From assembly GCF_001632805.1 (NCBI RefSeq), contig NZ_CP007220.1, positions 620,001 through 684,000 of the forward strand: a DNA stretch of 64,000 nt, in the 5' to 3' direction. Source of the stretch: Mycobacteroides chelonae CCUG 47445 (GTDB lineage Bacteria; Actinomycetota; Actinomycetes; Mycobacteriales; Mycobacteriaceae). How positions within the stretch are numbered: the first letter of the stretch is position 1; the number at the start of each line of letters is the position of its first letter. Under the pieces are notes generated by a model, which was not told the origin of the DNA, made no database searches, and worked only from the letters and a program-made list of their open reading frames with translations. Positions 25,839 to 35,908 of the stretch are shown here, piece after piece. The position numbers and the translations under genes are program-made.

Positions 25839-27257
25839 GTGCAAATCCCTAACGTTCTGGCATCCCGGTACGCGAGCGACGCCATGGCGGCGCTCTGGTC
25901 GCCGCAATCAAAGGTGCTGCTGGAGCGCCAGTTGTGGATCGCTGTGCTGCGCGCACAACGTGACCTCGGCATCGACATTCCCGACGGCGTTATTGAGGAT
26001 TACGAGCGCGTGGTCGAGAAGGTTGACCTGGACTCCATCGCCGCCCGCGAGCGTGTCACCCGTCACGATGTCAAGGCTCGTATCGAGGAGTTCAATGCCC
26101 TCGCCGGGCACGAGCACATCCACAAGGGGATGACGAGCCGCGACCTCACCGAGAACGTGGAGCAGCTGCAGATTCGGCGGTCGCTGGAATATGTCCATGC
26201 CCACGGCGTCGCGGTGGCGGCGCGGCTCGCGCGTCACGCCGTCGAATACCGGGATGTGGTGATGGCCGGACGCAGCCACAACGTGGCCGCACAGGCCACC
26301 ACATTGGGTAAGCGGTTCGCATCGGCGGCAGACGAGACGTTGATCGCGCTCACGCGGCTGCGTGAGCTTCTCGACCGGTATCCGCTGCGTGGGATCAAGG
26401 GACCCATGGGCACCGGGCAGGACATGCTCGATCTGTTCGACGGGGACGTAGTCAAGCTGGCCGCGTTGGAGGAGCGTATTGCCGAGCACCTCGGGTTCTC
26501 GGCTGTGTTGACCAGCGTTGGCCAGGTGTATCCACGCTCGCTGGACCACGATGTGGTGTCCGCGCTGGTGCAGCTCGGCGCCGGCCCGTCCTCACTGGCG
26601 CACACCATTCGGCTGATGGCCGGGCACGAGCTGGTCACCGAGGGCTTCGCGCCTGGACAGGTGGGTAGCTCGGCGATGCCTCACAAGATGAACACCCGCA
26701 GCTGTGAACGGGTTAACGGCTTACAGGTGATTCTGCGTGGGTATGGCTCCATGGCTGCGGAACTGGCTGGGGCGCAATGGAATGAAGGCGATGTGTTCTG
26801 CTCGGTGGTGCGACGTGTCGCGCTGCCCGATGCCTTCTTTGCCGTAGACGGGATGATCGAGACGTTCCTGACGGTGCTCGACGAGTTCGGCGCCTACCCG
26901 GCGGTGATCGACCGGGAGCTGCGCCGCTACTTGCCATTCCTGGCGACCACCAAGGTACTGATGGCGGCGGTGCGCGCCGGGGTCGGACGCGAAGAAGCCC
27001 ACGAGGTCATCAAGGAGCATGCCGTCGCGACCGCGCTCGCCATGCGTGAAAAGGGCGCCGAACCAGACCTTTTGGGCTTGCTGGCGGAAGATCCGCGGCT
27101 GCCGCTGGACGCTGCGACCCTGGAAGCCGCGCTGGCAGATCGGGCCTCGTTCACCGGAGCCGCCGCCGACCAGGTCGATCGAGTGGTGGCCGACGTCTCC
27201 GCGCTTGTCGACGCCTACCCCGAGGCCGCGGCCTACAACCCGGGTGCCATTCTGTAG
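25839..27257 (+). CDS. purB: Adenylosuccinate lyase
   Basis: A 472-residue fumarase-superfamily lyase. It removes fumarate from SAICAR and from adenylosuccinate, acting in both IMP and AMP synthesis. It shows TRHDVKARIEEFN, the GHEHIHKGMTSRDLTENVEQLQ block, RSHNVAAQATTLGKR, and the signature loop GSSAMPHKMNTRSCERVNGL with the catalytic serine. It is close to M. tuberculosis PurB over its whole length. The GTG start lies six bases after TAGACT. A P450 gene follows after three bases and is probably co-transcribed. Confidence 0.97.
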   Translation: MQIPNVLASRYASDAMAALWSPQSKVLLERQLWIAVLRAQRDLGIDIPDGVIEDYERVVEKVDLDSIAARERVTRHDVKARIEEFNALAGHEHIHKGMTSRDLTENVEQLQIRRSLEYVHAHGVAVAARLARHAVEYRDVVMAGRSHNVAAQATTLGKRFASAADETLIALTRLRELLDRYPLRGIKGPMGTGQDMLDLFDGDVVKLAALEERIAEHLGFSAVLTSVGQVYPRSLDHDVVSALVQLGAGPSSLAHTIRLMAGHELVTEGFAPGQVGSSAMPHKMNTRSCERVNGLQVILRGYGSMAAELAGAQWNEGDVFCSVVRRVALPDAFFAVDGMIETFLTVLDEFGAYPAVIDRELRRYLPFLATTKVLMAAVRAGVGREEAHEVIKEHAVATALAMREKGAEPDLLGLLAEDPRLPLDAATLEAALADRASFTGAAADQVDRVVADVSALVDAYPEAAAYNPGAIL

Positions 27258-27260
27258 TTC

Positions 27261-28493
27261 ATGGGCTGCGCGGCTCTTCGTGGCATAGACCTGACCGACC
27301 TGGACAACTTCGCCGGCGGGTTTCCGCACGCCCTGTTTGCACGGCATCGGCGCGAGGCGCCGGTGTACTGGCATGAGCCCACCGAGAACACCCCGGACAA
27401 CGAGGGCTTCTGGTCGGTGGCCACCTATGCGGAAACCCTTGAGGTGCTGCGTGATCCGGTGATGTACTCATCGGTGACCGGGGGTGACCGGCCCTACGGC
27501 GGCACCCTCATACAGGATCTGCCGATCGCCGGCCAGGTGCTCAACATGATGGATGATCCGCGACACCGTCAGATCCGTAAGTTGGTGAGCTCCGGACTGA
27601 CCCCGCGCATGATTCAGCGGGTCGAGGATGACTTGCGGGTGCGGTGCCGGACGCTCTTGGATGCGGTGCAGCCGACCGTGCCGTTCGACTTCCTCGTCGA
27701 TATCGCCGCAGAGCTGCCCATGCAGATGATCTGCATCCTGCTGGGCGTGCCGGAGTCTGAACGGCACTGGTTGTTCGAAGCGGTTGAGCCCAGTTTCGAC
27801 TTCGGCAGGTCACGACGCTCGCACGTCACCAGCTCTTTGGGCGATCCCAGCTCCGGTATGTATCAATATGGTTCGGAGTTGGTCGCGTCGAAACGTGCGG
27901 CGCCCGCCGACGACATGTTGTCTGTGGTCGCCAATGCGACGGTTGATGATCCGGAAGCGCCCTCGCTGTCGGACGCCGAACTGTATCTGTTCTTCTACCT
28001 GTTGTTCAGTGCCGGTGCCGAGACCACGCGTAATGCGATTGCCGGTGGCCTGTTGGCGCTGCTGGACAACCCCGCTGAATTCCGTTCCCTGCGTGAAGAT
28101 CTTGGCCTGCTGCCGACGGCTGTCGAGGAGATGCTGCGCTGGACCTCGCCGTCACCGTCCAAGCGCAGGACGGCCACCGCTGATGTGATGTTGGGTGGTC
28201 AGCAGATCGTCGCGGGCCAGAAGGTAGTGGTCTGGGAGGGCTCGGCGAATCGCGATGCGCTGGTGTTCGACCGGCCGGACACCTTCGACATCACGCGCAA
28301 ACCGAATCCTCACTTAGGCTTTGGACAGGGCGTGCATTTCTGTCTGGGGGCACATCTGGCTCGTCTGGAGCTGCGCGTGGTGTTCGAGGAGCTGCTTTCG
28401 CGATTTGCGTCGTTGCAATTGGCCGAGCCGGTGGAATGGACGCGCAGTAATCGGCATACCGGTATCCGCCATCTGCTTGTGGCGGCCTCCTAA
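27261..28493 (+). CDS. Cytochrome P450, CYP126-like
   Basis: A 410-residue P450. The oxygen-binding helix has [10 protein letters not shown], the ExxR motif lies in AVEEMLRW, and the haem loop [17 protein letters not shown] has C361 as the iron ligand. Its place between purB and the Rv0779c-like gene is that of cyp126 (Rv0778) in M. tuberculosis. The ATG at 27261 comes three bases after the purB stop. The natural substrate of CYP126 enzymes is not settled. Ferredoxin and reductase partners are not adjacent. Confidence 0.92.
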   Translation: MGCAALRGIDLTDLDNFAGGFPHALFARHRREAPVYWHEPTENTPDNEGFWSVATYAETLEVLRDPVMYSSVTGGDRPYGGTLIQDLPIAGQVLNMMDDPRHRQIRKLVSSGLTPRMIQRVEDDLRVRCRTLLDAVQPTVPFDFLVDIAAELPMQMICILLGVPESERHWLFEAVEPSFDFGRSRRSHVTSSLGDPSSGMYQYGSELVASKRAAPADDMLSVVANATVDDPEAPSLSDAELYLFFYLLFSAGAETTRNAIAGGLLALLDNPAEFRSLREDLGLLPTAVEEMLRWTSPSPSKRRTATADVMLGGQQIVAGQKVVVWEGSANRDALVFDRPDTFDITRKPNPHLGFGQGVHFCLGAHLARLELRVVFEELLSRFASLQLAEPVEWTRSNRHTGIRHLLVAAS

Positions 28494-28507
28494 GGCACCG
28501 TGATCGG

Positions 28508-29134
28508 CTAGGAGGTGCGCCAGGTTTTCGGTGTGCTGATACCCGAGGCCCTCAATTCGATGGCCGCCAGGCCCCGTATCGACGCGGTGTCCTGAGCGCG
28601 CCAGGCCGCCACGGGATCGGGCGTGACCACCGCCAGCTTCCTCAGCGGCCGGTTGGCCAGCGCCCGCAGGGCCAGCAGCTGTTCACCCGCGGGAGTGGCC
28701 GCCAGCTGTACCGCGACCAGCTTGCGGCGAAAGAACCTGATCCGCAAAAAGATCCACGGCCCTGCGAACGCCAGGATGGGAGGCGCGGCAACGGCGATCG
28801 CCAAAACGATCGCCAGCCAGGTCGCAGTGGTGTCCAGGTTGTGGCCGGCTCCGGCCAAATCGGCGGCTGCCTCGCTTGCCGCGCGTAAGGGTCCACCCAC
28901 TTTGTCTCCCACCAAGGGGATCCGGTGTGCGCTGTCTCCGGCGGAGTTCAGGTTGTCCGAAATACCGTCGGCGCCGTCCTTCACCTGCCGGCCTACCTCG
29001 GCGATCGTCGACACCGCGGCATGCACAGCAAGCCCGACGAACACCCAGATCGTGCTCCAGATCGCGACCGCTACATCGCTGAACAACTGGCCGAGCAACC
29101 GTCCCGGTCGGGTCGAGTAGGGCAGGAATCGCAT
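28508..29134 (-). CDS. Membrane protein, Rv0779c-like
   Basis: A 208-residue protein with hydrophobic segments near residues 18-40 and 108-135. Between them is a helical, charged segment rich in D, G and A (RQVKDGADGISDNLNSAGDSAH). It matches the position and size of Rv0779c, a transmembrane protein of unknown function. The ATG at 29134 (MRFLPYSTRPGRL) is only 18 bases from the divergent purC start; longer frames overlap purC and are unlikely. CATCCT on its own strand lies seven bases before the ATG and may act as its -10 element. Confidence 0.78.
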   Translation of the reverse strand: MRFLPYSTRPGRLLGQLFSDVAVAIWSTIWVFVGLAVHAAVSTIAEVGRQVKDGADGISDNLNSAGDSAHRIPLVGDKVGGPLRAASEAAADLAGAGHNLDTTATWLAIVLAIAVAAPPILAFAGPWIFLRIRFFRRKLVAVQLAATPAGEQLLALRALANRPLRKLAVVTPDPVAAWRAQDTASIRGLAAIELRASGISTPKTWRTS

Positions 29135-29140
29135 GAATCG

Positions 29141-29146
29141 TAGGAT
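29141..29146 (+). promoter_or_regulatory. -10 element of purC (leaderless), shared with the divergent gene
   Basis: TAGGAT ends six bases before the purC ATG. Read on the other strand and shifted by one base it gives CATCCT, seven bases before the start of the divergent membrane-protein gene. The whole intergenic region is 18 bases, so one DNA opening site may serve both genes. Confidence 0.55.
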
Positions 29147-29152
29147 GGCACG

Positions 29153-30046
29153 ATGCGTCCTCCGCTGTCCGATTACCAGCATGTGGCCAGCGGAAAGGTC
29201 CGTGAGCTGTACCGAGTCGACGACGAGCACCTGTTGTTCGTCGCCACCGACCGAATTTCCGCATTCGATTTCGTCCTGGATACGCCGATTCCGGATAAGG
29301 GGCGCATCCTCACCGCGATGAGCGTCTTCTTCTTCGGGCTGCTGACCGTGCCGAACCATCTGGCCGGACCGCCCGATGACCCGCGCATACCCGAAGAGGT
29401 GCTGGGTCGGGCACTGCTGGTGCGCCGACTCGACATGCTCCCCGTGGAGTGTGTGGCACGTGGATACCTCACCGGGTCCGGACTGCTGGATTACCAGCGC
29501 ACCGGTGCGGTGTGCGGCCACGTGCTGCCCCAGGGGCTCGGCGAGGCCAGTCGGCTGGATCCGCCGTTGTTCACCCCGGCGACGAAGGCCGATATCGGAG
29601 AGCACGATATGAATGTTGATTTCGCCGCCGTGGTGGATCTTGTCGGCGGAGTGCGCGCCAACCAACTGCGCGACGAGACGATCAAGATCTACACCAGGGC
29701 CGCAGCACATGCGCTGCACAAGGGAATCATCTTGGCCGACACGAAATTCGAATTCGGGGTCGATATCGAGGGCACGCTGGTGCTGGCGGACGAGGTGTTC
29801 ACCCCTGACTCGTCCAGGTACTGGGACGCGGCCAACTACAAGGCGGGTGTGGTGCAGGACAGCTTCGACAAGCAGTTCGTGCGTAACTGGCTCACTGGGC
29901 CCGAATCGGGATGGGATCGCGCGTCGGATACTCCGCCGCCGCCATTACCTGAGGCGGTGGCGATGGCCACCCGCGAGCGGTACATCGAGGCATATGAACG
30001 CATCTCGGGGCTGAGCTTCGCTGATTGGATCGGCCCGTCGGCGTGA
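29153..30046 (+). CDS. purC: SAICAR synthetase
   Basis: A 297-residue enzyme joining CAIR and aspartate with ATP in purine synthesis. Conserved features are [42 protein letters not shown], the TKFEFGVD box, [14 protein letters not shown] and the late SYDKQ-like [10 protein letters not shown]. The length is standard for the family. The ATG follows TAGGAT by six bases. Its stop overlaps the start of the oligopeptidase gene (GTGA), so the two are co-translated. Confidence 0.97.
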   Translation: MRPPLSDYQHVASGKVRELYRVDDEHLLFVATDRISAFDFVLDTPIPDKGRILTAMSVFFFGLLTVPNHLAGPPDDPRIPEEVLGRALLVRRLDMLPVECVARGYLTGSGLLDYQRTGAVCGHVLPQGLGEASRLDPPLFTPATKADIGEHDMNVDFAAVVDLVGGVRANQLRDETIKIYTRAAAHALHKGIILADTKFEFGVDIEGTLVLADEVFTPDSSRYWDAANYKAGVVQDSFDKQFVRNWLTGPESGWDRASDTPPPPLPEAVAMATRERYIEAYERISGLSFADWIGPSA

Positions 30047-32172
30047 GCGGGCACGTACGCCCGCCCACCGCGAACCGCATCGACACCCTGCGCGAGTACC
30101 ACGGGGATACCTTCGTCGACCCCTACGAATGGATGCGCGAGAAGGAGAGCCCAGAGGTCATCGCGCATCTGGAGGCTGAGAATGCCTATGTCGATGACCA
30201 GCTCGGCCACCTAGAAGGACTGCGTAACAACATCTTCGGTGAGATCAAGTCTCGTACCAAGGAGACGGATCTCTCGATTCCCACTCGGATGGGGCAGTGG
30301 TGGTACTACGCCCGAAGCTTTGAGGGTAAGCAGTACGGCACTCATTGCCGTTGTCCGATAGGGGAATCCGTCGGAATTGAGAGCTGGCGGCCGCCGGCGC
30401 TCGATCACGATGTTCCGGGCGAGCAGATCCTGCTCGATGGCAACGTGGAAGCCGAGGGGCACGAATTCTTCTCCTTGGGAGCTGCGACTGTCAGCCCCGA
30501 CGGGAACACCTTGGCCTACTCGGTCGACGTCGTCGGCCACGAGATGTACACCCTGCGGTTCAAGGATCTGCGGACCGGCCAGATGTACCCGGACGAGATC
30601 ACCGACATAGGTGCCGGTGCCACGTGGGCGATGGACAGTCGCACCCTGTACTACCCGGTGATCGATGAGGCGTTCCGGCCCTACGCCATTCGCCGGTACA
30701 CGTTGGGTAGTGATGCGGAGCCCGTCGAGGTGTTCTCCGAGCCCGACGAGCGTTTCTGGATCGGCGTGGGCCGTACCCGCAGCGACCGCTTTGTCGCCAT
30801 CAGCGTGCACTCGTCGGTGACGTCCGAGATCCTGATCGGTGACGCCGAAGATCCTGCCACGACCTTCTCGCCGATCTGGCTGCGCCGCAACGGTATCGAA
30901 TACACCGTGGATCACGTTGTGGTCGGCGGTGAGGACCGGCTCTTGATCCTGCACAACGACGGAGCGGTGAACTTCGCGCTCGCCGACCTACCGTTCGCCG
31001 CGGTCGCCGAGGGACCAGCCGACCCGGCGCTGGCCCGCACTCTGATCGCCCATCGTGACGATGTGCGGCTGGACGGTGTCGAGGCCTTCGCCGAGCGTTT
31101 CGTGATCGGCTATCGCCGAGAAGCGCTGCCACGCATCCAGGTATGGCCGATTGAGGCCGACGGATACGGCGCGCCGCAGGAGGTCGAGTTCGACTCGGAG
31201 CTCATGCTGTCCGGTCTGGGCGACAACCCCGAATGGAACTCGCCGCTGCTGCGTGTGGGCTGCACATCCTTCATCACACCGACGCGGGTGTACGACCTCG
31301 ACGTTCGCACTGGGGAACGCACGCTGCTCAAGGAACAACCCGTTCTCGGCGGCTATCGCCGGGAAGACTATGTGGAGCGACGGGAATGGGCGGTTGCCCA
31401 GGACGGCACCCGGATACCGCTTTCGGTGGTTCATCGCGCGGACACTCGTGAACCGGCGCCGACCATCCTCTACGGGTATGGCGCCTACGAGATGTGCGAG
31501 GACCCGCAGTTCAGCATCGGACGCCTCTCGCTGCTGGACAGGGGAGTGGTGTTCGTCATCGCCCACGTGCGCGGTGGCGGTGAGATGGGCCGCCTCTGGT
31601 ACGAGGACGGCAAGATGCTGCACAAGAAGCACAGCTTCACCGACTTCGTCGCAGCGGCAAGATATCTCGTTGACGCTGGAATTGCGTTGCCGGACAGGCT
31701 CGCGGCATGGGGCGGGAGTGCCGGCGGTCTGTTGGTGGGTGCCGCCGTGAACCTGGCGCCCGAACTGTTCGCCGGAGTGTTGGCGCAAGTGCCCTTTGTG
31801 GATCCGGTCACCACCATCTGTGATCCGACGCTGCCGCTCACCGTTACCGAATGGGACGAGTGGGGAAATCCCTTGGAAGACAAGGATGTCTACGACTACA
31901 TCAAGTCGTACTCGCCATACGAGAACATCCGTGCCACCGAGTATCCGACCATTCTCGCGATGACCTCACTGCATGATTCGCGGGTGCTGTACGTCGAACC
32001 TGCCAAATGGATCGCCGAGCTGCGGCACACGACTACCGGCGATCGTCCCATCTTGATGCGCACCGAGATGACGGCCGGGCACGGCGGTATCAGCGGGCGG
32101 TATGAGCGCTGGAAAGAAAGCGCATTCCAGCTCGCCTGGGTACTCGATGTTCTTGGTGCCGTGAAGGAGTAG
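30043..32172 (+). CDS. ptrB: Oligopeptidase B (protease II), S9A family
   Basis: A 709-residue serine peptidase that cleaves short peptides after basic residues. A beta-propeller domain (about residues 60-400) is followed by the hydrolase domain, with the triad S559 (GGSAGG), D645 (LHDSRV) and H680 (AGHGG). The reading frame is intact end to end, whereas I recall ptrB being split into two frames in M. tuberculosis. I chose the GTG at 30043, which overlaps the purC stop as GTGA; a TTG at 30025 adds six residues. An SDR gene follows after four bases. Confidence 0.93.
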   Translation: MSGHVRPPTANRIDTLREYHGDTFVDPYEWMREKESPEVIAHLEAENAYVDDQLGHLEGLRNNIFGEIKSRTKETDLSIPTRMGQWWYYARSFEGKQYGTHCRCPIGESVGIESWRPPALDHDVPGEQILLDGNVEAEGHEFFSLGAATVSPDGNTLAYSVDVVGHEMYTLRFKDLRTGQMYPDEITDIGAGATWAMDSRTLYYPVIDEAFRPYAIRRYTLGSDAEPVEVFSEPDERFWIGVGRTRSDRFVAISVHSSVTSEILIGDAEDPATTFSPIWLRRNGIEYTVDHVVVGGEDRLLILHNDGAVNFALADLPFAAVAEGPADPALARTLIAHRDDVRLDGVEAFAERFVIGYRREALPRIQVWPIEADGYGAPQEVEFDSELMLSGLGDNPEWNSPLLRVGCTSFITPTRVYDLDVRTGERTLLKEQPVLGGYRREDYVERREWAVAQDGTRIPLSVVHRADTREPAPTILYGYGAYEMCEDPQFSIGRLSLLDRGVVFVIAHVRGGGEMGRLWYEDGKMLHKKHSFTDFVAAARYLVDAGIALPDRLAAWGGSAGGLLVGAAVNLAPELFAGVLAQVPFVDPVTTICDPTLPLTVTEWDEWGNPLEDKDVYDYIKSYSPYENIRATEYPTILAMTSLHDSRVLYVEPAKWIAELRHTTTGDRPILMRTEMTAGHGGISGRYERWKESAFQLAWVLDVLGAVKE

Positions 32173-32176
32173 TCAG

Positions 32177-32998
32177 TTGTCTGACGAAGTCGTCGTTGTC
32201 ACCGGCGCTGGTGGGATGGGCAAGGTCATCGCCCGCCGTCAGGGCATCGGTAAGACCCTGGTGATCGCCGACTACAACGAGCAGGCACTGCAGGCGGTCG
32301 TCGACGAACTGAAGGCCGATGGACACAACGTCATCGGGCACCGCGTTGACGTCTCCTCGCGCGAGTCGGTATCCGGACTCGCCGCAGTCGCCGCGGAGCT
32401 TGGGCGGGTCACTCAGGTGGTGCACACCGCCGGACTTTCTCCGGCGCAGGCTCCGGCACAGGCCATCCTGGCCGTCGACCTTCTAGGGGTGGCTCTGGTT
32501 CTGGAGGAGTTCGGCAACGTCGTGTCCTCCGGCGGCGCGGGTGTGGTGATCGCCAGCATGGCCGGCCACATGCCCATGGAACTCTCTGCTGAGCAGGAGC
32601 GGGAACTGGCGGGCACCGGTGCCGAGGATCTGCTCGCACTGCCGTACGTTCAGGGCATCGAGTATCCCGCGGTTGCTTACCAGTTGTCGAAGCGCGCCAA
32701 CCATATTCGCGTGCGAGCACTTGCCCGGCAATGGGGTGCGCGCGGCGCTCGACTCAACTCGATCAGTCCGGGGGTGGTGTCCACCAAGATGGGGCACCAG
32801 GAACTCGCCTCGGAGACCGGTGCCGTCACAAAGGCCATGATCGACGGATCGGCGACCAGACGGATCGGCACGTCCGACGATATCGCCGCGGCAGCGGCAT
32901 TCCTGCTCGGTACTGAGGCGTCGTACATCACCGGGACCGATCTTTTGGTCGACGGTGGAGTGATCGCCGCGGTGCGGTCCGGCCAGCTGTTCAGCTGA
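32177..32998 (+). CDS. Short-chain dehydrogenase/reductase
   Basis: A 273-residue SDR. The NAD(P)-binding T-G-A-G-G-M-G is at residues 8-14. The catalytic Y-x-x-x-K is in AVAYQLSKRANHIR, and the C-terminal part has the classical SPGVVST and GTDLLVDGG strands. The TTG start has AAGGAG eight bases upstream and follows ptrB by four bases, so purC-ptrB-SDR probably form one transcript. The glycine motif is shortened at its third position (AGGMGKVIAR), somewhat unusual for classical SDRs. The substrate is unknown. Confidence 0.88.
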   Translation: MSDEVVVVTGAGGMGKVIARRQGIGKTLVIADYNEQALQAVVDELKADGHNVIGHRVDVSSRESVSGLAAVAAELGRVTQVVHTAGLSPAQAPAQAILAVDLLGVALVLEEFGNVVSSGGAGVVIASMAGHMPMELSAEQERELAGTGAEDLLALPYVQGIEYPAVAYQLSKRANHIRVRALARQWGARGARLNSISPGVVSTKMGHQELASETGAVTKAMIDGSATRRIGTSDDIAAAAAFLLGTEASYITGTDLLVDGGVIAAVRSGQLFS

Positions 32999-34394
32999 TG
33001 ACCGAATCCATGTCTTCCAATGTCCGGCCCTTGGTTTCGTTCACCCAGCGCGCCACGAACACCAGGGACACCACCGCGCAGATCGCGTAGAACCCGTAGG
33101 CGATTCCCAGCGAGTCGCGCAACGCGGGGAAGCTGACGGTCACCAGCCAGTTGGCGGCCCAGTTTCCGGCCGTGGCCACTCCCATGGCCGCCGCCCGGAT
33201 TCGGTTGGGGAAGATCTCGCCGAGCAGCACCCACACCACCGGGCCCCAGGACATCCCGAACGCCACGACAAACAGGTTTGCGGCCACCAGCGCAACGGGT
33301 CCGGCGACGGGTCCCAGGTGCGGCTTGCCGTCCAGGACGGTGGCCGAACTGAAGACGATCGCCATCGTGCTGAGCGTCGCGGCCATCCCGGCCGAACCAA
33401 TGAGCAGCAAGGGCTTGCGGCCCACCCGGTCGATCAACGCGATCGCCACCAGCGTTGTGGCGATGTTCGTGATGGAGGTGATAACCGTGATGGTGAAGGA
33501 CGAGCTCTCGCCGAATCCGACGGCCTGCCACAGCACATTCGAGTAATAGAAGATCACGTTGATGCCCACTAGCTGCTGAAATACCGCTAGCGCCACACCA
33601 ACCCACACGATGCCATACAGACCACCGGTGGGCTTGCGTAGATCACGCCACGAGGGTGAGGTGCTCTGGTCGAGAGTTTCCTGGATTCGGGTGATCGTGA
33701 TGTCCAGATTCTTCTCCCCGAGTAGCCTCCTCAGCACCGTGCGTGCCTCGGGAATTCGGTGGGTGGCAACGAGATAACGGGGTGACTCGGGGATGGTGAA
33801 GGCCAGCGCGCCGTAGACCAGCGCTGGCAGTGCCATCGCGAGAAACATCCAGCGCCATGCCGGGAGTCCCAACCACAATTCACTGCGCGATCCACCCGCG
33901 ATGTGCGCCAGCAGCCAGTCAACGGTGAGGGACAGGAAGATGCCGGTGACGATCGCCAGTTGTTGTAGAGAACCCAACCGGCCACGGATGTTCGACGGCG
34001 ACGTCTCTGCGATATAGGCCGGTGCGATCAGCGAGGCGACACCCACCCCCACACCGCCGATCACGCGAAAGATGACGAGCAACTCGATGTTGGGCGAGAG
34101 CCCCGCGCCGACCGCGCTCAGCAGGAACAGTGCGGCGGCGATCTTCATGACCGCCACCCGCCCGATCCTGTCGGCCACGCGTCCGGCCGTCATGGCACCG
34201 ACAGCGGCCCCGAGGAGCGCGGAGGCGACCGCGAATCCCAGCTCCGCATCCCGGATGGCGAACTCGTCCTGGATCGCCTGTACGGCACCGTTGATGACCG
34301 CGCTGTCGTACCCGAAGAGCAGTCCGCCCAGCGCCGCCACCGAGGCGATCCGCAGGGCACTGCGACCTGAGGAGAATTCGTCCTCCTCGCTCAT
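32991..34394 (-). CDS. MFS sugar transporter
   Basis: A 467-residue permease with twelve predicted helices of the sugar-porter family. It shows GRVADRIGR between helices 2 and 3, PESPRYLVATHR at the end of the first half, DRVGRKPLLL in the second half, and a final NETKGRTLED. These are family signatures for proton-linked sugar or polyol uptake. The ATG at 34394 (MSEEDEFSS) has GGGAGG upstream; the longer frame overlaps the glutathione peroxidase. Its last eight bases overlap the convergent SDR. The sugar is not predictable. Confidence 0.92.
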   Translation of the reverse strand: MSEEDEFSSGRSALRIASVAALGGLLFGYDSAVINGAVQAIQDEFAIRDAELGFAVASALLGAAVGAMTAGRVADRIGRVAVMKIAAALFLLSAVGAGLSPNIELLVIFRVIGGVGVGVASLIAPAYIAETSPSNIRGRLGSLQQLAIVTGIFLSLTVDWLLAHIAGGSRSELWLGLPAWRWMFLAMALPALVYGALAFTIPESPRYLVATHRIPEARTVLRRLLGEKNLDITITRIQETLDQSTSPSWRDLRKPTGGLYGIVWVGVALAVFQQLVGINVIFYYSNVLWQAVGFGESSSFTITVITSITNIATTLVAIALIDRVGRKPLLLIGSAGMAATLSTMAIVFSSATVLDGKPHLGPVAGPVALVAANLFVVAFGMSWGPVVWVLLGEIFPNRIRAAAMGVATAGNWAANWLVTVSFPALRDSLGIAYGFYAICAVVSLVFVARWVNETKGRTLEDMDSVIS

Positions 34395-34461
34395 ATGACC
34401 TCCCGCAACGTTGCGTAATGTGCGAACAGTCAACCATCGCAACACCGGTAACGTGGTGAGC

Positions 34462-34950
34462 ATGTCCGATCTCGCCTCCATCCCGTTGACCGCACTCGAC
34501 GGCGCAGAGCTGTCACTTGCCGATTTCGGTGATAACGCCGTGCTGGTCGTCAACGTCGCGTCCAAATGTGGCCTCACCCCGCAGTACGCGGCTCTGGAAA
34601 AGCTGGCCACCGACTACGCCGACCGTGGCCTGACGGTGCTGGGCGTGCCGTGTAACCAATTCATGGGTCAGGAGCCCGGTACGTCGGAGGAGATCCAGAC
34701 GTTCTGCTCCACCACGTACGGGGTGAGTTTCCCGCTGCTGGAGAAGACCGATGTCAACGGTGAGAGCCGGCATCCGCTGTACGCCGAGCTCACCAAGACC
34801 GCTGATTCCGAAGGTACTGCCGGGGACGTGCAGTGGAACTTTGAGAAGTTCCTGATCGCGCGGGACGGTTCGGTGGTCAACCGGTTTCGGCCGACGACGG
34901 TGCCGGATGCTCCCGAGGTGATCGCGGCCATCGAGAAGGAGCTGGGGTAG
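34462..34950 (+). CDS. Glutathione peroxidase family thiol peroxidase
   Basis: A 162-residue protein of the BsaA/GPx family. The peroxidatic cysteine is in VVNVASKCGLTPQY, with the conserved partner stretches GVPCNQFMGQEPGTSEEI and VQWNFEKFLI, in which Gln and Trp complete the catalytic site. Mycobacteria lack glutathione, so the likely reductant is thioredoxin (or mycothiol/mycoredoxin). TAACGT lies seven bases before the ATG, suggesting a leaderless transcript. It is divergent from the sugar transporter. Confidence 0.92.
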   Translation: MSDLASIPLTALDGAELSLADFGDNAVLVVNVASKCGLTPQYAALEKLATDYADRGLTVLGVPCNQFMGQEPGTSEEIQTFCSTTYGVSFPLLEKTDVNGESRHPLYAELTKTADSEGTAGDVQWNFEKFLIARDGSVVNRFRPTTVPDAPEVIAAIEKELG

Positions 34951-35022
34951 CGCGTCAGAGCGTTCTTTTCGATGCGGGGTGTCTGACACCTTGCGTACAT
35001 CTGGAGTTGCCACACTGGCGGC

Positions 35023-35727
35023 ATGGCAGGACAGCTGCTGGTATCGGTGTCGGGAATCTGCGATCGCACTCTCGACGAGATCGCCGTATTTACTGAGGAA
35101 ATGGATAAGCGGTCGATTCCGCTGTCGTTCCTCGTGTCCCCGCGCTTGAAGGGCAAGTACCGCCTCGTGGAGGACCAGCCAACGGTCGACTGGCTGGCCG
35201 CGCGCCGGTCGCGGGGCGACGCCATCGTCCTGCACGGATACGACCAGGCCGCCACCAAGAAGCGTCGCGATGAGTTCGCCGCGTTGCCCGCCCACGAGGC
35301 GAACCTGCGCCTGATGGCGGCCGACCGTGTGATGGAGCAGACGGGTCTGCGTACGCGCCTGTTTGCGGCACCGGGTTGGATGGCCTCGGCCGGCGCAGTG
35401 GAAATGCTGCCGCGCAACGGTTTCCGTCTAAATATCGGGCTTTCCGAGATTTCCGACCTGGTCCATGGCACTTCGGTGCGGGCGCGCGTGCTGGGTATCG
35501 GCGAGGGATTCCTCTCCGAGCCCTGGTGGTGCCGGATGCTGGTGCTCTCGGCCGCGCGGACCGCTCGCCGCGACGGTGTGGTGCGTGTGGCCATCTCGGC
35601 CAAACACCTTCGTAAGCCCGGTCCGCGGCAAGCCATGATCGATGCCATCGATCTCTCGCTGCTGCATGGCTCGGTTCCGGGCGTCTACGAATGGTCGCCC
35701 AAGCAGGTATTGCACAGCGTGGCCTAG
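35023..35727 (+). CDS. DUF2334 polysaccharide-deacetylase-like protein (Rv0784-like)
   Basis: A 234-residue protein beginning QLLVSVSGICDRTLDEIAVFTEEM and containing HGYDQ and the late strand SLLHGSVPGVYEW. This is the layout of the DUF2334 group, which has a carbohydrate-esterase-4-like barrel. It occupies the place of Rv0784 before the KsdD-like Rv0785. The usual metal-binding H-x-x-x-H of true deacetylases is not evident, so enzymatic activity is uncertain. A small hairpin (TCGTGGC, GATT, GCCACGA, 35761-35778) lies shortly after the stop. Confidence 0.75.
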   Translation: MAGQLLVSVSGICDRTLDEIAVFTEEMDKRSIPLSFLVSPRLKGKYRLVEDQPTVDWLAARRSRGDAIVLHGYDQAATKKRRDEFAALPAHEANLRLMAADRVMEQTGLRTRLFAAPGWMASAGAVEMLPRNGFRLNIGLSEISDLVHGTSVRARVLGIGEGFLSEPWWCRMLVLSAARTARRDGVVRVAISAKHLRKPGPRQAMIDAIDLSLLHGSVPGVYEWSPKQVLHSVA

Positions 35728-35908
35728 TCGCTACAGTTTGCCCAGTCTGCTACCTGGTAGTCGTGGCGATTGCCACGAACTGCGATTTCTTCGGAAGCTT
35801 CCACCGCGTGCCGCATGTGCTGCCCCGACGCGTGGGACATGGCTTTGTGCTTTCACCGCAAGGTAGTTGGACCTTTTAATCATCAATCGACCCCGCTACG
35901 GTGAACCG

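Noticed and set aside
23679..25907. Open frame of 742 codons on the minus strand
   Set aside because: It runs across the aminotransferase and TetR genes, which have clear motifs; its own translation has none.
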